Below, one piece after another: positions 59,915 through 64,000 of a DNA stretch of 64,000 nucleotides (position 1 is its first letter; every line of letters starts with the position of its first letter). Under the pieces are notes generated by a model. The model saw only the letters and a list, made by a program, of their open reading frames with translations, searched no databases and had not been told where the DNA came from. The stretch comes from Stutzerimonas stutzeri (GTDB lineage Bacteria > Pseudomonadota > Gammaproteobacteria > Pseudomonadales > Pseudomonadaceae). Position numbers and translations under genes: made by a program. The stretch covers positions 1-64,000 of the forward strand of contig NZ_JAMOHY010000010.1 in assembly GCF_024448695.1 (NCBI RefSeq), in the 5' to 3' direction.

Positions 59915-60382
59915 GTGAGCAACAAACGATACGCCTGCATCGGCCTGAGCAACCCGAAATCTCCCGCCAACGTAGGTGCGATCATGCGTGCGGCAGGCTG
60001 CTATGGCGCCGCGTCGGTGTTCTACACCGGCACCCGCTATGACCGCGCCAAGGACTTCATCACCGATACCAAGAAGGTCCACCAGGGCATTCCGCTGATC
60101 AATATCGACGATCTGCGCAAGATCCTGCCGCTCGGCTGCGTGCCGGTGGCGGTGGAGTTGGTCGACGGTGCGCGCGCCTTGCCTGAGTACACCCATCCAG
60201 ATCGTGCGCTGTACATTTTCGGCGCAGAGGACGGCTCGCTCAGCAAGGAAATCCGCGACTGGTGCGAAGATGTCGTCTACATCCCCACCAATGGCTGCAT
60301 GAACCTTGCTGCAACAGTGAATGTGGTGCTTTACGACCGTCTGGCCAAGGGCAACAACACCCGCTCCGGCCCACTGTTCTGA
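59915..60382 (+). CDS. TrmH/SpoU-family RNA methyltransferase
   Basis: This 155-aa single-domain SPOUT enzyme has IGLSNPKSPANVGAIMRAAG at the N-terminus, IFGAEDGSLSKEI (motif 2) and VYIPTNGCMNLAATVNVVLYD (motif 3 with the SAM knot). It probably 2'-O-methylates a tRNA or rRNA base. It lacks a substrate-binding N-domain, like TrmL, but the target is not certain. The start is GTG 59915 with a weak ribosome site. Confidence 0.88.
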   Translation: MSNKRYACIGLSNPKSPANVGAIMRAAGCYGAASVFYTGTRYDRAKDFITDTKKVHQGIPLINIDDLRKILPLGCVPVAVELVDGARALPEYTHPDRALYIFGAEDGSLSKEIRDWCEDVVYIPTNGCMNLAATVNVVLYDRLAKGNNTRSGPLF

Positions 60383-60653
60383 ATGTATGCCGTCCATACC
60401 CCTGCAACTAATTCCTCACCACTCTTCGGCGAGGTGGTGCGGCCAGTGGGCATGGCATTTGGCGTGAACGTCCTGCCCGAGATATCACGATAAAAGTGGT
60501 CGGATAGTAAAGAAACGTCCTGACAGCTTATGGATGATCGCCGACATATCCCCACTAATAGTCCTGATATTTACGAAAAACTGCACTCTTTCGTTTGCTG
60601 GGTATTAGAAAAGCTTGATAGGGTCCGAACCGCTTTTTACCCAGGAGACAACA

Positions 60654-61970
60654 ATGAAAACACCGTGGTTGAAGACCGTTATCGCAGTTGCAGCAGGCGC
60701 CCTATCCACTCAGGCCCTGGCTGCAGGTTTCGCCCTCAACGAACAAAGCATCAGCGGTATGGGTACCTCTTTCGCTGGTCGCTCTTCTTCTGCCGAAGAC
60801 GCTACCACCCTGTTCGGCAACCCCGCCGGCATGGCTCGCCTCAAGCGTGAGGAAGTCAGTTTTGGTGCGGCAGCAATTCATGCGAAGACCGACATCAAGA
60901 ATGCATCGGGCTCATTCAGTGCCGGAGGTGGCGCAATCACCGGCACGACAACAGGCAGCAACGATGGCGACATCGTGCCTTTTACCGCCGTCCCAATGGG
61001 TTACTACGTCAAACCAATCGACGACAAATGGGCAGTCGGCGTGGGCTTCTATGTGCCGTTCGGCTTGGCGACCGACTACGAAAGTGGTTACCAGGGCCGT
61101 TATTTCGGTGATTACAGTGAAGTAGTCGTTGTCACTGTGCAGCCCACCGTCAGCTATCGCTTCAATGACAAGCTTTCCATCGGTTTCGGCCCGACCATCA
61201 ACCATATCGAAGGGGAGCTGCAAAGCGCATCGCCGGGAGGAGCTGGCGGCTCCGTGGGAGATGGGCGCGTCAAAGTCACCGGGGATGATACGGCGCTGGG
61301 CTTCAACGCCGGCTTGCTCTATGAATTTACTCCGCATACCCGAGCCGGCATCACCTACCACTCGAAGGTGAAGTACAAGCTTGAAGGCGATACCAAGCTA
61401 TCGGGTGCAGGGTTCGATCAATACGCGGCCTCCGGCAAATACGACGCCTCGCTTGATCTTGACACTCCCGAGTCCATCGACGTATCGGTCACCCACGAAC
61501 TGAACAACCAGTGGACCCTATACGCCGGCGCGATGTGGACGCGCTGGAGTCGGTTCGAGGCGATCATTATCGAGAACGAAGGGATACCACTGGGCCTGCA
61601 AGGCAACCTGGCGCCCATCATCGAAGATCAGGACTGGCATGACACCTGGTCTTATGCAATCGGTACGGCCTACAAGGTCAACAAGCAGTGGACGCTTCGT
61701 GGCGGTCTGGCCTTTGACCAAAGCCCGACCAACAACACCCATCGCTCGCCGCGCATCCCCAGCGGGGACCGCACGGCAGTTAGCTTGGGTCTGGCCTGGA
61801 ACCCGACCGACGACGTAACCCTTGACCTGGCCTACAGCTACTTGTGGGAAGAAAGCGTTACGGTCAATCGGGACAAGTCATTTGCAGGCGGTCTACTGGA
61901 GCAAGACTACAGTGCCACCTACGAAAACAGCGCCCACGGCTTCGGCGCTGCCCTGAGCTACCGCTTCTAA
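60654..61970 (+). CDS. FadL/OmpP1-family outer-membrane protein
   Basis: This 438-aa protein starts MKTPWLKTVIAVAAGALS with AGGAG upstream; the signal is cleaved after ALA. The mature N-terminus AGFALNEQSISGMGTSFAGR and DATTLFGNPAGMA form the FadL plug. The C-terminus ends in aromatic ALSYRF, the outer-membrane beta-barrel signal. It likely imports long-chain fatty acids or other hydrophobic substrates. The 271-bp region upstream contains AT-rich sequence but no assigned promoter. Confidence 0.92.
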   Translation: MKTPWLKTVIAVAAGALSTQALAAGFALNEQSISGMGTSFAGRSSSAEDATTLFGNPAGMARLKREEVSFGAAAIHAKTDIKNASGSFSAGGGAITGTTTGSNDGDIVPFTAVPMGYYVKPIDDKWAVGVGFYVPFGLATDYESGYQGRYFGDYSEVVVVTVQPTVSYRFNDKLSIGFGPTINHIEGELQSASPGGAGGSVGDGRVKVTGDDTALGFNAGLLYEFTPHTRAGITYHSKVKYKLEGDTKLSGAGFDQYAASGKYDASLDLDTPESIDVSVTHELNNQWTLYAGAMWTRWSRFEAIIIENEGIPLGLQGNLAPIIEDQDWHDTWSYAIGTAYKVNKQWTLRGGLAFDQSPTNNTHRSPRIPSGDRTAVSLGLAWNPTDDVTLDLAYSYLWEESVTVNRDKSFAGGLLEQDYSATYENSAHGFGAALSYRF

Positions 61971-61976
61971 GCAAAA

Positions 61977-62003
61977 ACGCCCCGGTCTTGCACCGGGGCG
62001 TCC
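61977..62003. terminator. Terminator between the FadL-like and peroxidase genes
   Basis: ACGCCCCGGT and ACCGGGGCGT form a perfect 10-bp stem around CTTGC. An A-run lies on the left side, which serves the minus strand; the right side is only modestly T-rich. Confidence 0.85.
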
Positions 62004-62011
62004 TTCTATCC

Positions 62012-62560
62012 CTACCTGGCCAATGCCTTTTCCACTGCCGCGATCAGCTTCGGATCATCCGGCTTGATCTTGCTGGAAAAGTAATCGACCACCTGCCCGT
62101 TGCGATCAACTACGTACTTGTAGAAATTCCAGCGCGGCGCTCCTCCGGCCTGCTTGGCCAGCTCCTTGAACAGCGCTATCGCATCGCTTCCCCGGACCGG
62201 CTGCGTCTGCGCCATGGGGAAGGTCACGCCGTAATTCACGTAGCAGACCTCAGCCGTTTCGGCAGCGTCATCGGACTCCTGAAAGAAGTCGTCGGACGGC
62301 ACGCCAATCACCACCAGTCCCTCATCCTTGTAGCGCTGGTAGAGCGCTTCCAGTCCCTCGAACTGCGGTGCGAAACCACAGAAACTCGCGGTATTGACCA
62401 CAACCAGTGCCTGCCCCTGATACGCCTGGCAAAGATCGATGGTTTCCTTGGAGCGAAGTTTCGGCAACTCATGCTGCAGCAGTGCCGGGCATGAGTCCGC
62501 CAGCGCCGGGCCGGACAGCAGCACCAAGGCCAGTGAGGTAGCGAGCAGGTGATTCTTCAT
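62012..62560 (-). CDS. Periplasmic glutathione-peroxidase-family protein
   Basis: This 182-aa thiol peroxidase starts [20 protein letters not shown] and is probably exported. [19 protein letters not shown] contains the peroxidatic Cys61 (Cys, not Sec). [11 protein letters not shown] and [18 protein letters not shown] (Trp) complete the family active site. An upstream ATG six codons earlier has no ribosome site; GGAG lies seven bases before the chosen ATG. Its periplasmic location implies thioredoxin-like rather than glutathione reduction. Confidence 0.9.
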   Translation of the reverse strand: MKNHLLATSLALVLLSGPALADSCPALLQHELPKLRSKETIDLCQAYQGQALVVVNTASFCGFAPQFEGLEALYQRYKDEGLVVIGVPSDDFFQESDDAAETAEVCYVNYGVTFPMAQTQPVRGSDAIALFKELAKQAGGAPRWNFYKYVVDRNGQVVDYFSSKIKPDDPKLIAAVEKALAR

Positions 62561-62648
62561 GGCAACCACTCCGAGCAAGATCGTGTTAACGCTACTCCCG
62601 GGATGGCTGACTCACAACATCTTCCAGCAAAACCGGGACTGCATTCGT

Positions 62649-63167
62649 TCAGACAGGCTCTTTAAGCACCATCGGCAAGCCCGCCACGACGAAGGACACA
62701 CGTTGACAACGCTCGGCCAGCGCCTGGTGCAACCAGCCAGCCTCATCCACATAGCGTCGACTCAAGTCCCCCAGTGGCACGATACCCAATCCGGTTTCAT
62801 TACTTACCAACAGCACACGCCCCGGCAGTGTCGCCAGGCAGTCGAGCAAGGCATCCCGCTCTTCGATCAGCCGCGCCGGATCATCCAGCATCAGCAGATT
62901 GGTCAACCACAGCGTCAGACAATCGACCAGGGTGCAGCGACCCTGACGGGCGTTTTCGCGCAGCACCCGCGCCAGCGCCAGAGGCTCTTCCACCAGCGCC
63001 CAATCGACGGGCCGCCGAGCACGGTGGTGGGCGATGCGTTCGGTCATTTCCCCATCCAGCGGCTGGCTGGTGGCGATATAGGTCACGGGCAATCCGCTTT
63101 CCAGTGCGAGGCGTTCGGCCAGGCGGCTCTTGCCTGAGCGCGCGCCGCCAAGAATCAGTTCGAGCAT
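62649..63167 (-). CDS. cobU: Adenosylcobinamide kinase / adenosylcobinamide-phosphate guanylyltransferase
   Basis: This 172-aa cobalamin-assembly enzyme begins MLELILGGARSGKSRLAERL (P-loop GGARSGKS, 7-14) and has VTYIATSQPLDGEM and VDCLTLWLTNLL. It phosphorylates adenosylcobinamide and transfers GMP to it. Named cobP in Pseudomonas denitrificans. It is transcribed after cobQ across a REP sequence. Confidence 0.95.
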   Translation of the reverse strand: MLELILGGARSGKSRLAERLALESGLPVTYIATSQPLDGEMTERIAHHRARRPVDWALVEEPLALARVLRENARQGRCTLVDCLTLWLTNLLMLDDPARLIEERDALLDCLATLPGRVLLVSNETGLGIVPLGDLSRRYVDEAGWLHQALAERCQRVSFVVAGLPMVLKEPV

Positions 63168-63195
63168 GTCATTTTCTCAAGTCTCGGCGAATTTC

Positions 63196-63220
63196 GTAGG
63201 AGCGAGCCATGCTCGCGAAC
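63196..63220 (+). repeat. REP singlet of the GTAGGAGCGAGC type
   Basis: GTAGGAGCGAGC, CAT, GCTCGCGAAC. The palindrome GCGAGC/GCTCGC with the GTAGGAG head matches the second common Pseudomonas REP class; it differs from the GTGGGAG type at 10056-10130. It lies between cobQ and cobU. Confidence 0.8.
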
Positions 63221-63257
63221 CCGCCGTCATCGCGGGAATGGCTTGGTGAGGGCCAGG

Positions 63258-64000
63258 CTAGACACCACACAATTCTCGCAACAGGCGGGTGTCCAGATGC
63301 GTCTCGACCAGATCGGCGAGGCGTTCGATATCGCGCTCGCGCAGGGCGTGGTAGTCGACCACCTCGACGTCATCGAGTCCGGCCCAGCGCAACAGCGCCT
63401 TACAGGCGTCGGATGATTCGAACAGACCGTGCAGATATGTCCCCAGCACCTGTCCATCCTCGCTGACGGCGCCATCATGGCGACCATCGTCGAGACATAC
63501 GGCGGCTCGCCCGAGCGCCGGCCCGTGACTGATCCCGGCATGAATCTCATAGCCGCTGACGAAGGCATCATCAATCGTCAAGCGGCCACGGACGTTGCGC
63601 AGCTGTTTCTCGCTTTCCAGTCGTGTGGACAACGCCAGCAGGTCAAACCCAGCGCTTTCGCCAGCGACACCTTCCAGTCCATGCGGGTCGCAGATGTGTT
63701 CACCGAGCATCTGCAGTCCGCCACAGATACCCAGCAGCTTGCCGCCATAACGCAGATGACGCTGGATCACCGCCTCCCAGCCTTGCTCGCGCAGCCAGGC
63801 AAGATCGGCACGAACGCTTTTCGAGCCAGGAAGAATGATCAGGTCGGCGGCAGGAACAGGTTGTCCGGGGCCGACGAAACGCAGATCGACCTGAGGGTGC
63901 AGGCGCAGCGGATCGAAATCGGTGTGGTTGCTGATACGCGGCAACACCGGCACCACCACTTTCAGCGTGCGTTCGCCCTTGGCTGACTGACGCACATCGA
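63258..64000 (-). CDS. cobQ: Cobyric acid synthase (C-terminal part; 5' end beyond window)
   Basis: The frame is open to the right edge, so the N-terminal dethiobiotin-synthetase-like amidation domain lies outside. The visible ~247 residues contain the linker [18 protein letters not shown] and the triad-type glutaminase domain: [12 protein letters not shown] with the catalytic Cys, and [19 protein letters not shown] with the His. CobQ amidates four side chains of adenosylcobyrinate a,c-diamide. Followed by cobU, as in cobalamin clusters. Confidence 0.95.
   Translation of the reverse strand, partial: DVRQSAKGERTLKVVVPVLPRISNHTDFDPLRLHPQVDLRFVGPGQPVPAADLIILPGSKSVRADLAWLREQGWEAVIQRHLRYGGKLLGICGGLQMLGEHICDPHGLEGVAGESAGFDLLALSTRLESEKQLRNVRGRLTIDDAFVSGYEIHAGISHGPALGRAAVCLDDGRHDGAVSEDGQVLGTYLHGLFESSDACKALLRWAGLDDVEVVDYHALRERDIERLADLVETHLDTRLLRELCGV

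Overview
The window is a piece of a Pseudomonadaceae chromosome. The evidence is a single gltA / sdhCDAB / sucAB-lpdG-sucCD block with gltA divergent from the rest, an adjacent braB-type carrier, htpG, a fabAB pair, ppc next to an OmpA-like lipoprotein, REP-type palindromes of the GTGGGAG/GTAGGAG kind, and Pseudomonas-like gene starts and lengths. The core DNA is GC-rich with strong third-position bias, so the complementary strand carries many long shadow reading frames. Species cannot be fixed from the sequence alone. A Stutzerimonas- or Halopseudomonas-like organism would fit the integron-type sites at the left end.

Left end (1-6.5 kb). A partial Suv3-like helicase C-terminus ends in a strong terminator. 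It is followed by an AT-richer accessory segment (about 0.7-6.0 kb). I read this as a short array of integron gene cassettes without an integrase in view. Four convincing attC sites (2313-2360, 2803-2878, 3562-3639, 4692-4739) and one decayed attC-like site (about 5327-5407) each follow a single plus-strand gene. The cassette genes encode a GmrSD-like DUF262/HNH protein, a small putative zinc-finger protein, a DUF697/EcsC-like membrane-associated protein, a DUF6414-like protein and a small membrane-anchored protein. A GIY-YIG nuclease-like gene with no attC of its own closes the segment. This is the most interesting part of the window: several of these genes resemble defence components.

Middle (6-31 kb). 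Core genes follow: DUF1810, glpK and glpD (no glpF or glpR between or beside them), ppiC, a SpoIIAA-like protein, DUF3597, an inositol-phosphatase-family enzyme, DUF2789, an HPF-like ribosome factor, rsmJ, an extensin-like protein, tsaB, adk, ppc, two lipoproteins (one OmpA-like), selD-selU for tRNA selenation, a patatin-like protein, an AI-2E-family permease, DUF4892, two coupled alpha/beta hydrolases, and a coupled gpsA / DUF4389 / sixA / thioesterase group.

Right half (31-64 kb). fabA-fabB make unsaturated fatty acids. They are followed by sstT, a chemoreceptor, a secreted amidohydrolase, an OsmC-like protein preceded by a CsoR-type palindrome, htpG, two coupled hotdog thioesterases, DUF599, braB and the whole oxidative TCA block. 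The block is punctuated by intercistronic hairpins and terminators that suggest separate control of sdhCDAB, sucAB-lpdG and sucCD. After gltA come a GNAT protein, a PRISE-type short-chain reductase, a SpoU-family RNA methyltransferase, a FadL-like porin, a periplasmic glutathione peroxidase, and cobU plus a cut-off cobQ from a cobalamin cluster. I saw no tRNA, rRNA, CRISPR array, transposase or integrase.
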